This document shows, piece by piece, positions 37,493-48,375 of a stretch of 64,000 bases of DNA. Source of the DNA: RSA9 sp036381195 (GTDB taxonomy: Bacteria > Gemmatimonadota > Gemmatimonadetes > Longimicrobiales > RSA9); NCBI GenBank assembly GCA_036381195.1, contig DASVDH010000105.1, forward strand, positions 37,787 through 101,786, written 5' to 3'. The translations under genes and the position numbers were made by a program. The notes beneath the pieces were generated by a model. The model did no database searches, was not told the DNA's origin, and saw only the letters and a program-made list of their open reading frames with translations. Within the stretch, counting starts at the first letter, position 1; each line of letters begins with the position of its first letter.

Positions 37493-39769
37493 GTGGACCG
37501 GCGTTTCGGCCTGCGCGACGCGGTACGGGCGCTGAACGAATCCGATGCACGCGGCTGGCCCGCGGGCGCCATCCATCACGGCGCCCGGGCCCTGCTGCTC
37601 CTGGGCCTCGCCCTCGCCGTCTCCCTCCTCTTCCCGGTTTCCCCCGTTCAGGACTTCCCGGTCCTGGAAGTGGGGATGGTGGCCGAGGAAGACATCATCG
37701 CGGAGGTCGGTTTCTCGATCTTCAAGTCGGAGCTGGAGCTGGAACGGGAGCGGGCCGAGGCGGCGGCCGGCGTTCCGCCGATCCTGGACTACGTACCGGC
37801 CGCCGTGGACACGGTGCGCGAGCGGGTGGAGGCGTTCCTGGACCGCCTCGAGGCGGCTGCGGACTCCGCCGCGGCGGGCCGCCGGGACGCGCTCAGTGAG
37901 TTCCTCAGCGCGCACGGCTTCCCGGTCACGAACGCGTACCTTGACGCGCTCGCCGATCCACGGCAGCGTGGCCGCCTCGCCACGGCGGTGCGTCGCGCCG
38001 TCGAGCAGGACCTGCCGGTCGGCGTCGTGCGCAGCGCGGATCTCGAGGGCAGCTCCGCGGCGCAGCTCCGGCTCCGGCGCGACGGCGTGGAGCGGACGGT
38101 GCTGCGGGACTCGCTGCGCACGGCCTCCTGGTTCTACGACCGTGCGGCGCGGCACCTGCGCGGCGCGTCCGCGCCGCTCGTCGAGCTCCAACGCCTGGTG
38201 CTGGTCCGCTTCTTCGAGCCCACCATCCGGCTGAACCAGGAGGCGACCGAGGCCGCCCGCGAGCGTATGCGGCAGGCGGTCCCGACGGTCAAGGGCGAGG
38301 TCGTCAAGGGTGAGAAGATCGTGGGTGCCCACGAGGTCGTGCGCGAGCCCGAGCTCGAGAAGCTGCGCGCGTACCAGGACCATCTGGCAAGGATCGGCGA
38401 GATGGACCCGGGTGCCCGCGGCGGGATCCGCGCCTTCGGGGCTTACCTGTTCAACCTGCTGATCCTGTCCGTCTTCGGGCTGTTGCTCTACTTCTTCCGG
38501 CCGACGGTCTACCACGCCTGGCGCGAAGTGCTGCTGGTGGCCGGGCTGATCCTGGCCGTGGTCGGCGCCTCCGCCCTGATCGGCCGGTTCGGCTGGCCGC
38601 CCGAGCTGATCCCCATCGCGTTCCCGGCCCTCGCCGTGGCCGTGCTGTGGGACGGGCGCATGGCCCTCAACCTCGCGCTGGTCGTGGCGATCCTCCTGAG
38701 CGGTCAGACCACGCCGTTCCACGGCACGACCGCGCTCTTCACGATGGTGCTGGGCGGGGCGGCCGCGGGCTTGAGCGTGCGCGTGGTGCGGCGGCGCGCC
38801 CAGACCTGGATCTTCATCTCCGCGATCGCCGGCGCGTACGTCGCGGTCGCGATTACGCTGGGCATGCTGCGCTCGCGCGCGCTCGACGAGGTCGCGCTCT
38901 CGGCTGCCTTCGGCGTCGGCAACGCGATGGTGAGCGGCATCATGGCCATGGGTCTGCTGCCGCTGTTCGAGGCCTTCACCCGCATCACGACGGACATGAC
39001 GCTGCTCGAGCTGACGGACCTGAATCGTCCGCTGCTCAAGCGGCTGGCGCTCGAAGCGCCCGGCACCTACGCGCACTCGATCAACGTCGCCAACCTGGCC
39101 GAAGCCGCGGCGCGCGCGATCGGCGCGAACGCGCTACTCGCGCGCGTGGGCGTCTACTACCACGACGTCGGCAAGCTGGTGAAGCCGCAGTACTTCATCG
39201 AGAACCAGCCGCCGGGCCGCAACCCGCACGACAAGCTGAAACCGGCCATGTCGGCGGCCATCGTGCGCAACCACGTGGTCGAGGGGCTGAAGCTGGCGGC
39301 CGAGGCCAAGCTGCCCGGTTGCGTGCGCGCGTTCATCGCCGAGCACCACGGCACGCAGCCCATCAGCTTCTTCTACGACCGGGCCCGCGAGCTGGACCCC
39401 GACGCCGAGCTCGACCCGGTGGCGTTCTCGTATCCCGGCCCCAAGCCGCAGTCGCGTGAGACCGCCATCGCGATGCTGGCGGACTCCGTCGAGTCCGCCG
39501 CTCGCGCGCTCCAGGACCCCACGCCCCAGCGGATCCGCGCGCTGGTCGACCGGCTCGTCGGCGCCAAGGTCGCGCAGGGTCAGCTCGACGAAACCCCGCT
39601 CACCCTCCGGGAGCTCACGCTGGTCAAGGACCAGTTGGCGGCGGTCCTCACCGGGATGTACCACCACCGCATCGACTATCCCTCGACGCGGGAGGCCACG
39701 GCGCCCCGGCCGGAAACGGAGGCGGAGGCGGTCCCGGTTCCGCCCGGCCCCGCCCGGCGGCACGGCTGA
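37493..39769 (+). CDS. pgpH: 7TM-HD membrane phosphodiesterase (PgpH/YqfF type)
   Basis: Probably hydrolyses cyclic-di-AMP at the inner membrane. 758 residues: one membrane segment at about 28-48, a large extracytoplasmic 7TMR-HDED domain at about 60-305, a bundle of about seven membrane segments at 315-500, and a cytoplasmic HD domain with YAHSINVANLAEAAARAIG near 525 and VYYHDVGKLVKPQYFIENQ near 553, followed by NPHDKLKPAMSAAIVRNHV and EHHGTQPISFFY. GTG start. The order phoH-pgpH-ybeY is common in bacteria. The C-di-AMP substrate is assigned from family knowledge. Confidence 0.92.
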   Translation: MDRRFGLRDAVRALNESDARGWPAGAIHHGARALLLLGLALAVSLLFPVSPVQDFPVLEVGMVAEEDIIAEVGFSIFKSELELERERAEAAAGVPPILDYVPAAVDTVRERVEAFLDRLEAAADSAAAGRRDALSEFLSAHGFPVTNAYLDALADPRQRGRLATAVRRAVEQDLPVGVVRSADLEGSSAAQLRLRRDGVERTVLRDSLRTASWFYDRAARHLRGASAPLVELQRLVLVRFFEPTIRLNQEATEAARERMRQAVPTVKGEVVKGEKIVGAHEVVREPELEKLRAYQDHLARIGEMDPGARGGIRAFGAYLFNLLILSVFGLLLYFFRPTVYHAWREVLLVAGLILAVVGASALIGRFGWPPELIPIAFPALAVAVLWDGRMALNLALVVAILLSGQTTPFHGTTALFTMVLGGAAAGLSVRVVRRRAQTWIFISAIAGAYVAVAITLGMLRSRALDEVALSAAFGVGNAMVSGIMAMGLLPLFEAFTRITTDMTLLELTDLNRPLLKRLALEAPGTYAHSINVANLAEAAARAIGANALLARVGVYYHDVGKLVKPQYFIENQPPGRNPHDKLKPAMSAAIVRNHVVEGLKLAAEAKLPGCVRAFIAEHHGTQPISFFYDRARELDPDAELDPVAFSYPGPKPQSRETAIAMLADSVESAARALQDPTPQRIRALVDRLVGAKVAQGQLDETPLTLRELTLVKDQLAAVLTGMYHHRIDYPSTREATAPRPETEAEAVPVPPGPARRHG

Positions 39770-39775
39770 CGCGCA

Positions 39776-40237
39776 ATGCCCCCGCGCGTTCGGGTCAGCG
39801 TCGCGGCCACGCCCCGACGGGAGATCGGGCCCCAGCCGCTGCCCCGCCGCGCGCTCGAACGGCTGCTGGGCCGGGCCGCACGGGCTACGCTGGCCGCCGA
39901 GGGGGTCACGCGGGGCGAGCTCTCGCTCACACTCCTCTCCGATTCCGCGATGACCGAGCTCAACCGGCGCTACCTCGGGCGCCGGGGGCCGACTGACGTC
40001 ATCGCGTTCCCGCTCTATGAGGGGGATGAGGCGCCGGTCGGAGATGTGTACATTGGATACGACCAGGCGCTACGCCAGGCCGCGGCACTGGGTGTACCGG
40101 CGGCCGAGGAGCTGGCGCGCCTCGCCATCCATGGCACGCTCCACATCCTCGGCTACGACCATCCCGAGGGGCAGCGCGAGCGTAGCCGCATGTGGCAGGT
40201 GCAGGAACGGATCCTTCGTGAGGTGATGGAGCAGTGA
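39776..40237 (+). CDS. ybeY: Endoribonuclease YbeY
   Basis: Zinc-dependent RNase acting in 16S rRNA 3' processing and ribosome quality control. 153 residues. The metal site HGTLHILGYDH is near residue 121, the signature RYLGRRGPTDVIAFPL is near 63, and GDVYIGYDQA follows. It starts 6 bases after pgpH and overlaps the DUF502 gene by 4 bases. The first 20 residues are not conserved in the family. Confidence 0.94.
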   Translation: MPPRVRVSVAATPRREIGPQPLPRRALERLLGRAARATLAAEGVTRGELSLTLLSDSAMTELNRRYLGRRGPTDVIAFPLYEGDEAPVGDVYIGYDQALRQAAALGVPAAEELARLAIHGTLHILGYDHPEGQRERSRMWQVQERILREVMEQ

Positions 40238-40884
40238 GCAAAGGTGGGGTGGTGCGGGCGCTGCGGCGCCACTTGATCGCCGGACTCGTGGTCATCGCGC
40301 CCGTCGGCATCACGGCGGCCGTGCTGTGGTGGATCTTCCAGTGGCTGGACGGCCTCCTCGGCCGTTTCCTCTATCCCGCGATCGACGCCGAGGTCCCCGG
40401 GCTCGGCCTGCTCCTCCTCCTCGTCGTCCTCGTGACGGCGGGCTGGCTGGCCGAACGCGCGGTCGGCGCCCGGCTGATCGCCGGCTGGAACGCGCTCCTG
40501 GAGCGCGTGCCGCTCGCGCGCCGGCTCTACAGCGCGTCCAGCCGCATCGTGCGGACGATCCTCGGCGAGGAGAAGCGGTTCCTCCGCGACGTCGTGCTGG
40601 TCGAGTATCCGGGCCCCGGCCGCTGGTCGCTCGGCTTCGTCACGGCACGCTCGCCGGAAGAGCTCCAGGCCCGGCTGAACGAAGAAGCCGTCACGGTGTT
40701 CATCCCGACCACGCCCAACCCCACGACGGGCTTCCTGGTCATGGTGCCGCGTCGCGACGTTGTGTTCATCCGGATGACGACGGAGGAGGCCTTCACCTAC
40801 GTCCTCTCCGCCGGCGCCGTGAAGCCGGAGGAGGGTGCCCTGGTGGACGGCGCGCCGCCCACGGCGCGGGAGCGGCGCGCGTGA
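40234..40884 (+). CDS. DUF502 family membrane protein
   Basis: 216 residues from a GTG overlapping ybeY. Two membrane segments lie at about residues 14-34 (LIAGLVVIAPVGITAAVLWW) and 52-70 (GLGLLLLLVVLVTAGWLA). The cytoplasmic part contains VPLARRLYSASSRIVRTIL and VFIPTTPNPTTGFLVMVPR, the family hallmarks. The biological role of DUF502 is not established. A 4-base overlap couples it to mgtE. Confidence 0.88.
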   Translation: MSKGGVVRALRRHLIAGLVVIAPVGITAAVLWWIFQWLDGLLGRFLYPAIDAEVPGLGLLLLLVVLVTAGWLAERAVGARLIAGWNALLERVPLARRLYSASSRIVRTILGEEKRFLRDVVLVEYPGPGRWSLGFVTARSPEELQARLNEEAVTVFIPTTPNPTTGFLVMVPRRDVVFIRMTTEEAFTYVLSAGAVKPEEGALVDGAPPTARERRA

Positions 40885-42245
40885 GCACCAACGAGCCCCG
40901 GACGGAAGCGCGCGAGCGCCTCGATCGTGTCCGGTCGCTCATCGAAGCCGGGCGCGAGGACAACCTTGCCGAGCTGCTCGCCGGCTTCCACCCCAGCGAC
41001 CTCGCGGACCTGATCGAGGACCTGGACGAGGAGAACCGGCTGCGCGTTCTCTCCATCCTGCCGGCGGAACTGGCCTCCGAGGCGCTCACCGAGATGGAGA
41101 GCGAGGAGCATCCGGAGGAGATCCTCGCCGCGCTCGATCCGAGCCGCATCGGCGAGCTGGTGGCGGAGCTGCCGGACGACGACGCGGTGGACCTCATCCG
41201 CGGGCTCGACCCGGAAGACCAGGCCCGCGTCCTCGCCGCGCTGCCACGGCTGGAAGCAGGCGAGCTGCGGCGGCTCCTGCGCTACGACGAGGAGTCCGCC
41301 GGCGGCATCATGACCACCGAGCTGGTGGCCGTCTCCGTCCACCTCACGGCCGCCGAGGCGATCGAGGAGGTCCGCCGCCAGGCCCGGGAGCTGGGCGCCG
41401 AGTTCTACACCGTCTTCGTCGTGGATCTGCTGCGGCGCCTGCTCGGCACGGTCAGTCTCCAGGACCTCGTCGTCGCCGATCCCGAGACGCCGCTGGCGGA
41501 GCTGGTCCAGCCGCCCCTCGCCACCGTCAGCCCCGAGACGGACCAGGAGGAGGTCGGCCGCATCATCGCGCGCTACAACATGCCGTCCATCGCGGTCGTG
41601 GGGCCGGAGAACGTGCTGCTCGGCCGGATCACGTGGGATGACGTCGTGGACGTGATGGAGGCGGAGCAGACCGAGGACATCCTGCGCCTCGGCGGCATCG
41701 TCACGGAGGAGCAACTCCGGGGTGGCGCACTCGATGCGGTGCGCAGCCGGCTGCCGTGGCTGTTCGTGAACCTCATCACCGCCGCGGTGGCCGCGTCCAT
41801 CGTCTACGTCTTCCAGGAGACGATCGAACAGGCCGTCATCCTCGCCGCGATCATGCCGGTGATCGCGGGCATGGGCGGGAACGCGGGGACGCAGGCGCTC
41901 GCGGTGACCGTGCGCCGCCTGGCGCTGTCGGACGAGACGACGGCGCGGCGCTGGGGCGTCGTCGTCAAGGAACTGATCGTCGGGCTGGTGAACGGGGCCG
42001 CACTGGGCGCGTTCGTGGGCCTGGTCAGCTACCTCTGGCAGGGCGAGGCTACCCTCGGCCTCGTTGTCCTGCTCGCCATGTGGGGCAACCTGATCGTCGC
42101 GTCCATTGCCGGCGCGTTCGTCCCCATTTTGCTGGAGCGACTGGGCGCGGACCCCGCTGTGGCCTCCTCCATCTTCGTGACGACGTTCACCGACGTCGGC
42201 GGCTTCTTCCTCCTGCTCGGCCTCGCCAGCGCGTTCCTGCTATGA
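40881..42245 (+). CDS. mgtE: Magnesium transporter MgtE
   Basis: 454 residues from GTG 40881. Order: an MgtE_N superhelical domain (about 20-125; LHPSDLADLIEDLDEENR-like, repeated IGELVAELPDDDAVDLI), two CBS domains (about 135-265, opening YDEESAGGIMTTELV), a plug helix, and five membrane segments from about 285 with the pore motif PVIAGMGGNAGTQALAVTVR near 325. In known MgtE, the N and CBS domains sense cytosolic Mg and gate the pore. No Mg riboswitch is visible, as the gene is inside an operon. Confidence 0.93.
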   Translation: MSTNEPRTEARERLDRVRSLIEAGREDNLAELLAGFHPSDLADLIEDLDEENRLRVLSILPAELASEALTEMESEEHPEEILAALDPSRIGELVAELPDDDAVDLIRGLDPEDQARVLAALPRLEAGELRRLLRYDEESAGGIMTTELVAVSVHLTAAEAIEEVRRQARELGAEFYTVFVVDLLRRLLGTVSLQDLVVADPETPLAELVQPPLATVSPETDQEEVGRIIARYNMPSIAVVGPENVLLGRITWDDVVDVMEAEQTEDILRLGGIVTEEQLRGGALDAVRSRLPWLFVNLITAAVAASIVYVFQETIEQAVILAAIMPVIAGMGGNAGTQALAVTVRRLALSDETTARRWGVVVKELIVGLVNGAALGAFVGLVSYLWQGEATLGLVVLLAMWGNLIVASIAGAFVPILLERLGADPAVASSIFVTTFTDVGGFFLLLGLASAFLL

Positions 42246-43930
42246 AGCGCTGGCGGCGGGCCCTCACGATCATCGCGCGGCTCACGCCCTTCCTCGTCGC
42301 CTTCCTGCGCGACCGCCGCCGCTGGATCGTGGTCGGCCGGCGCCGGCAGTTGCCCTACGCGAAGCACGAGCGCCGCGCCGAGCGCCTGGCCGGCACGATC
42401 GCCTCGCTCGGCCCGACGTTCATCAAGCTCGCGCAGGTGTTCAGCGCTCGCGCGGACATCCTGCCCGAGCCCTACCTGTCCGCGATCGGCCGCCTGCAGG
42501 ACCGCGTCCCCCCCGTCCCGACGGAGGCGATCGAGGCGGTCATCACCGCCGAGCTGGGCCAGCCGCTGGACGCGGTGTTCGCGGAGTTCGACCGCGTCCC
42601 CATCGCCGCCGCGAGTCTCGGCCAGGTCCACCGTGCCCGGCTGCGCCCGAGCGGCGGCGCCCCCGGCGCGGACGTCGCCGTCAAGGTCCTGCGGCCCGGA
42701 GTGGAAGAGCTCGTCGCGGTGGATCTCGAGATCTCGTTCCGGGTCCTCTTCGTCCTCAACGTCCTCTTTCCCAACCACCACGTTCGGGCGCTCAGCAACG
42801 TGGTGCGCGAGTTCAGCGTCAAGGTGCGCGAGGAGATGGACTTCCGCGAGGAAGCCGCGCACATGGCGCTGTTCCAGCAATACTTTGCCGGGGACGCGCG
42901 CGTGCGCGCGCCCCGCGTCTACACGGAGCTCGCACGCCGCCGCGTGCTGGTGATGGAGTGGGTGGAGGGGGACAAGGTGGACCGCCTTGCGGCCCGCTTC
43001 GCCTCCGGCGAGCTGGATTTCGGCCAGCTCATGGAGACGCTGACCGAGGTCTACCTGCGCATGCTGCTGGTGGAGGGCTTCGTGCACGCGGACCCGCATC
43101 CCGGCAACATCCTGGTCACCGGGGCCGGCACGCTGATCTTCCTGGACTGGGGCATGGTCGTCCAGCTCAGCCGCTCCACGCGCGACTCCATCCTGCGCCT
43201 CGCGCTCGCCGCCGGCCGGCAGGACCTGGACGGGATGATCAACGGGATGTACGAGCTGGGCATGATCGACCCAGCCATCTCGCGTGCGGAGATCCGCGAG
43301 GCGGCCGCGGAGGTGCTGGACACCCTGATGCGCGTCCGCGAGCTCGGCGCCCGCCGGGTGCAGCAGATGGTCCAGGAGATCATGAACACGTTCTACACGT
43401 GGCCGCTCATCCTGCCGCGCGAGCTGGTGTACTTCTTTCGCGCCGCCGCCCTGCTCGAGGGCATTGGCTTCCGCTACGACCCTCGCTTCAACGGCATCGA
43501 GCTCGCGCGCCGCGTCATCCGCCGCATGCGTGGCGAGCTGCTGCGCGCCACCGCGCGCGAACCCGTCGAGGTTGCACGCGGGCTGGTGGATGAGGCGCGG
43601 GCCGCCTTGCAAGGCATCCGCGAGGTCCTGCGCCGCGCCGAGCGCGAGGAGTTCCGCGTGCGCCTCCACCCGCGCGACGTGCTTCACGGCGAGCGCTTCA
43701 TCCTGCTCCAGGTGCGGCGTATCCTGCTGAGCACCTTCGCGGTCACGACCGCCCTCATCAGCGCCATCATCTTTGCCGCCATCGAGAACGTCTGGCTGCT
43801 GCTGGCGGGTCTGCTCGTCGCGCTGGTCCTTTTCGTGATCGCGTTCTTCATCCCGACGCACCTGCTGGAGAACCCGCTGCGCCACGCCCGGCGCATCCGC
43901 CCGCCTGGCGAGTGGCCGGACGAGGGATGA
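42242..43930 (+). CDS. ABC1/UbiB-type atypical kinase
   Basis: 562 residues. The UbiB signature region LGPTFIKLAQVFSARADILP is near residue 58, the Ala-rich nucleotide loop AAASLGQVHRARL near 122, the Lys in VAVKVLRPG, EEMDFREEAAHM, and the catalytic loop VHADPHPGNILV then FLDWGMV near 300. Two C-terminal membrane segments (about 500-540) anchor it. UbiB proteins support ubiquinone or menaquinone synthesis; the quinone type here is unknown. ATG overlaps the mgtE stop. Confidence 0.9.
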   Translation: MKRWRRALTIIARLTPFLVAFLRDRRRWIVVGRRRQLPYAKHERRAERLAGTIASLGPTFIKLAQVFSARADILPEPYLSAIGRLQDRVPPVPTEAIEAVITAELGQPLDAVFAEFDRVPIAAASLGQVHRARLRPSGGAPGADVAVKVLRPGVEELVAVDLEISFRVLFVLNVLFPNHHVRALSNVVREFSVKVREEMDFREEAAHMALFQQYFAGDARVRAPRVYTELARRRVLVMEWVEGDKVDRLAARFASGELDFGQLMETLTEVYLRMLLVEGFVHADPHPGNILVTGAGTLIFLDWGMVVQLSRSTRDSILRLALAAGRQDLDGMINGMYELGMIDPAISRAEIREAAAEVLDTLMRVRELGARRVQQMVQEIMNTFYTWPLILPRELVYFFRAAALLEGIGFRYDPRFNGIELARRVIRRMRGELLRATAREPVEVARGLVDEARAALQGIREVLRRAEREEFRVRLHPRDVLHGERFILLQVRRILLSTFAVTTALISAIIFAAIENVWLLLAGLLVALVLFVIAFFIPTHLLENPLRHARRIRPPGEWPDEG

Positions 43931-43950
43931 GCGCGGCCCCGGATGAGGGT

Positions 43951-43986
43951 TTGACAGCCATCGCGTCGTTCGGCCATCTTTCGTTC
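43951..43986 (+). promoter_or_regulatory. Putative leaderless promoter of meaB
   Basis: TTGACA (43951-43956), 18 bases, CATCTT (43975-43980), then 6 bases to the ATG at 43987. It lies just after ubiB and inside what would be the first 20 codons of a longer meaB frame, which argues for the downstream ATG. Confidence 0.5.
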
Positions 43987-45192
43987 ATGGGGGAGGGTTC
44001 GGCCACGAAAGCGCTCACACCGGGCACCGCCGAGGCGCGGGTCCTCGAAGACTTCCGTGCCGGCAAGCGTCCCGCCCTCGCGCGCGCCATCTCGATCGTC
44101 GAGAACGGGCGCGCGGCGGGGCCGGCACTGCTCCACGCCCTGCATCCGCGCCTCGGCCGCGCCCGCCGCATCGGCATCACGGGCCCGCCGGGCGCGGGCA
44201 AGTCCACGCTGACCGCCGCGTTGATCGGCACGTTCCGGGCGCGCGGCGAGACCGTGGGCGTCGTCGCGGTGGACCCGACCTCCCCGTTCACGGGCGGCGC
44301 ACTGCTCGGCGACCGCATCCGCATGGGTGAGGCGACGCTGGACCCGGGCGTCTTCATCCGCTCGATGGCCACGCGCGGCTCCCTCGGCGGCCTGGCCCTC
44401 ACCACGAAGGAGGTCGCGGACCTGCTGGACGCGTTCGGCTTCGACCACGTGCTGATCGAGACGGTGGGCGTTGGCCAGTCCGAGCTGGACATCGCCGCTG
44501 CGGCCGATACCACGGTCGTCGTCCTGGTCCCCGAGTCCGGGGATTCCGTCCAGGCGATGAAGGCCGGTCTCATGGAGATCGCCGACCTGTTCGTCATCAA
44601 CAAGGCCGATCGCCCCGGTGCCGAGCGCATGGCCCGTGAGGTCGAGATGATGCTCCGTCTGCGCGCCGGCGAGGTGATGCGCAACCTGCCCGCGCACCAC
44701 GGCGTAGACCTGTCCAGGGTGCGCCGGCGGGAGGCGGAGCCCGGGGCGCGCGCGGACGGCGGCCGCGCCGGCGCCCGGGAGCGGGGAGGGCCCGACGCCG
44801 GGGAGGCGGCCGCGCGGCCCGGTGCGACCGCCGGCGCGGGGCGGCAGCCCGGGCCTGCCGGCGACGGTGATGCGGCCGGGGCCGTGCACCCCGGCCCATG
44901 GGCGATTCCCGTGCTCCAGACCGTGGCCGCCACCGGCCAGGGCGTGGACGAGCTGGCCGAGGCGCTGGACCGGCACCACGCCTGGCTCCAGGCGTCCGGC
45001 GAGCTCGCCCGCCGCCGCCGCCGCCGGCTCGCCGAACGTGTCCGCGAGGCCGTGGATCGCGGCTTGCGCGAGCGGGCCTGGACAGAGAAGGGCGGGCAGG
45101 CGATCCTCGAGGAGTCCCTGCCCGCGCTGGAAGCGGGCACGGCCACCCCCTACGAGGTCGCCGAGCGAATCGTGCGCGCGGCCGCAGGGTAG
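43987..45192 (+). CDS. meaB: MeaB/ArgK-type G3E GTPase (B12-mutase chaperone)
   Basis: Protects and loads adenosylcobalamin onto acyl-CoA mutase. 401 residues; usual members are about 320-340. Walker A GITGPPGAGKSTLTAAL near residue 65, VVAVDPTSPFTGGALLGDRIRM, FIRSMATRGSLGGLA, IETVGVGQSELD and FVINKADRPGA are intact. The extra length is a Gly/Ala/Arg/Pro-rich insert at about 44700-44896, between the switch domain and the C-terminal part. ATG 43987 is chosen because of the promoter-like boxes; ATG 43927 overlapping the ubiB stop would add 20 residues. The mutase gene follows after 45 bases. Confidence 0.92.
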   Translation: MGEGSATKALTPGTAEARVLEDFRAGKRPALARAISIVENGRAAGPALLHALHPRLGRARRIGITGPPGAGKSTLTAALIGTFRARGETVGVVAVDPTSPFTGGALLGDRIRMGEATLDPGVFIRSMATRGSLGGLALTTKEVADLLDAFGFDHVLIETVGVGQSELDIAAAADTTVVVLVPESGDSVQAMKAGLMEIADLFVINKADRPGAERMAREVEMMLRLRAGEVMRNLPAHHGVDLSRVRRREAEPGARADGGRAGARERGGPDAGEAAARPGATAGAGRQPGPAGDGDAAGAVHPGPWAIPVLQTVAATGQGVDELAEALDRHHAWLQASGELARRRRRRLAERVREAVDRGLRERAWTEKGGQAILEESLPALEAGTATPYEVAERIVRAAAG

Positions 45193-45237
45193 AGTAGGGA
45201 AGCGACGAGCGGCTCTTTCACCACGGAACGGTGAGCC

Positions 45238-46956
<1,719 letters not shown>

Positions 46957-47007
46957 CCGCGTGTACCGCCGTCTCCCGTGCAACGGTCTCGCTCGGCTCG
47001 GCCGTAG

Positions 47008-48357
47008 ATGGAAGCCCAGGCGCTGACCATCGAGGGCATTGTCTGGCGTTTGGCGGTCGCCCTCGTCCTGGTCCTGGCCAACGCATTCTTCGTCGCCGCG
47101 GAGTTCGCGCTCGTCGGCGCGCGGCGGACCCGCATCGATGCGCTCGTGGAGGAGGGGAGCCGCCGTGCGCGCATCGCGCGCGAGGCGATCCGCAACCTCG
47201 ACCACTACATCTCGGGCACCCAGCTCGGCATCACGCTCGCTTCGCTGGGCCTCGGCTGGGTCGGCGAGAGCACGATCGCCGTCATCATCAGACAGGCGTT
47301 CGATGGGCTGCCACCTCCGTGGAGCGTCGTCGCGACCCACGGCGTGGCCGGCACCATCGCCTTCATCCTCATCACCTTCCTGCACATCGTGCTGGGCGAG
47401 CTGGCCCCCAAGTCGCTCGCCCTCCTCTTCCCCGAGAAGACCAGCCTGTGGACCGCCGGGCCACTGATCGGCTTCTCGCGCCTGCTCGGGCCGTTCATCG
47501 CGCTGCTCAACGGATCGGCGAACCTGCTCCTGCGCGCCGTCGGCCTGCGCGCGCCCACGGAGGTCGAGCGCGTGCACCGGCCGGAGGAGATCGAGCTGCT
47601 CCTGACCCAGAGCTACGAGCACGGCCTGCTCGCCGAGGAGCCGGTCGAGATGATCCGCGGCGTGTTCGACCTCTCGGAGACCACGGCCGCCGAGGTGATG
47701 ACCCCGCGCACCGAGGTCGTCGCCGTCTCGATGGACGCGACGCTCGAGGACGTGGCCGATGTGATCATCGAGGCAGGCCACTCGCGCATCCCGGTCTACC
47801 GCGACTCGCTGGACCAGGTGCTGGGCGTCGTGCTCGCGCGCGAGGTGTGGCGTGCGCTGCGGCTCCGCACGCCCACCGCGCTGGCAGACCTGATCCGGCC
47901 GGTCCCGTTCGTGCCCGACTCCAAGCCGATCGAGGACCTGCTGCGCGAGATGCAGGCGGAGCGCACGCACATCGCCGTCGTCGTCGACGAGTGGGGCGGG
48001 ACGGCCGGCATCGTGACCATCGAGGACGTGATCGAGGAGATCGTCGGCGAGATCCGGGACGAGCACGAGGAGGAGCCGCTGCCCATCGAGGAGAAGGACG
48101 GCGAGGTGCTGGTGAGCGGGAGCTTCTCGATCGCGGAGCTGAACGAGCTCTACGACCTCGAGCTGCCCGAGCAGGATTACACGACCATCGCCGGGTACGT
48201 GCTGGGTCAGCTCGGCCGGATCCCCCGCGCCGGGGACGAGGTCGCCTTCGCGGGTGGCCGGCTGCGCGTGCTGTCCATGGACGGCCGCAGGATCGAGCGC
48301 CTCGGCCTCGTGCTGGATGGCGGCAGGCCGGAGGCCGCCGGCCAGCCGGCGGACTGA
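47008..48357 (+). CDS. CNNM/CorC-family transporter-associated protein (hemolysin-like)
   Basis: 449 residues: a DUF21/CNNM membrane domain with about four hydrophobic segments (residues 12-150, with ANAFFVAAEFALVGARRTRID and HIVLGELAPKSLAL), a CBS pair at about 215-340 (VMTPRTEVVAVSMDATLEDV, VVVDEWGGTAGIVTIEDVIEEIVGEI), and a CorC_HlyC domain at about 360-435 (SGSFSIAELNELYDLELPEQ). Family members are linked to Mg/Co or Na-driven Mg export. The old name hemolysin has little support. It separates the two mutase subunit genes. Confidence 0.88.
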   Translation: MEAQALTIEGIVWRLAVALVLVLANAFFVAAEFALVGARRTRIDALVEEGSRRARIAREAIRNLDHYISGTQLGITLASLGLGWVGESTIAVIIRQAFDGLPPPWSVVATHGVAGTIAFILITFLHIVLGELAPKSLALLFPEKTSLWTAGPLIGFSRLLGPFIALLNGSANLLLRAVGLRAPTEVERVHRPEEIELLLTQSYEHGLLAEEPVEMIRGVFDLSETTAAEVMTPRTEVVAVSMDATLEDVADVIIEAGHSRIPVYRDSLDQVLGVVLAREVWRALRLRTPTALADLIRPVPFVPDSKPIEDLLREMQAERTHIAVVVDEWGGTAGIVTIEDVIEEIVGEIRDEHEEEPLPIEEKDGEVLVSGSFSIAELNELYDLELPEQDYTTIAGYVLGQLGRIPRAGDEVAFAGGRLRVLSMDGRRIERLGLVLDGGRPEAAGQPAD

Positions 48358-48375
48358 GACGGGAGCGCGAGCGCC

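Noticed and set aside
36158..39076. 972-codon frame opposite aspS, phoH and pgpH
   Set aside because: Spans three unrelated real genes and is a compositional shadow without recognisable domains.
40234..42245. Mg riboswitch or cobalamin riboswitch near mgtE or the mutase genes
   Set aside because: Junctions are 4-base overlaps before mgtE, and the gap before the B12-binding subunit shows no B12-box-like sequence.
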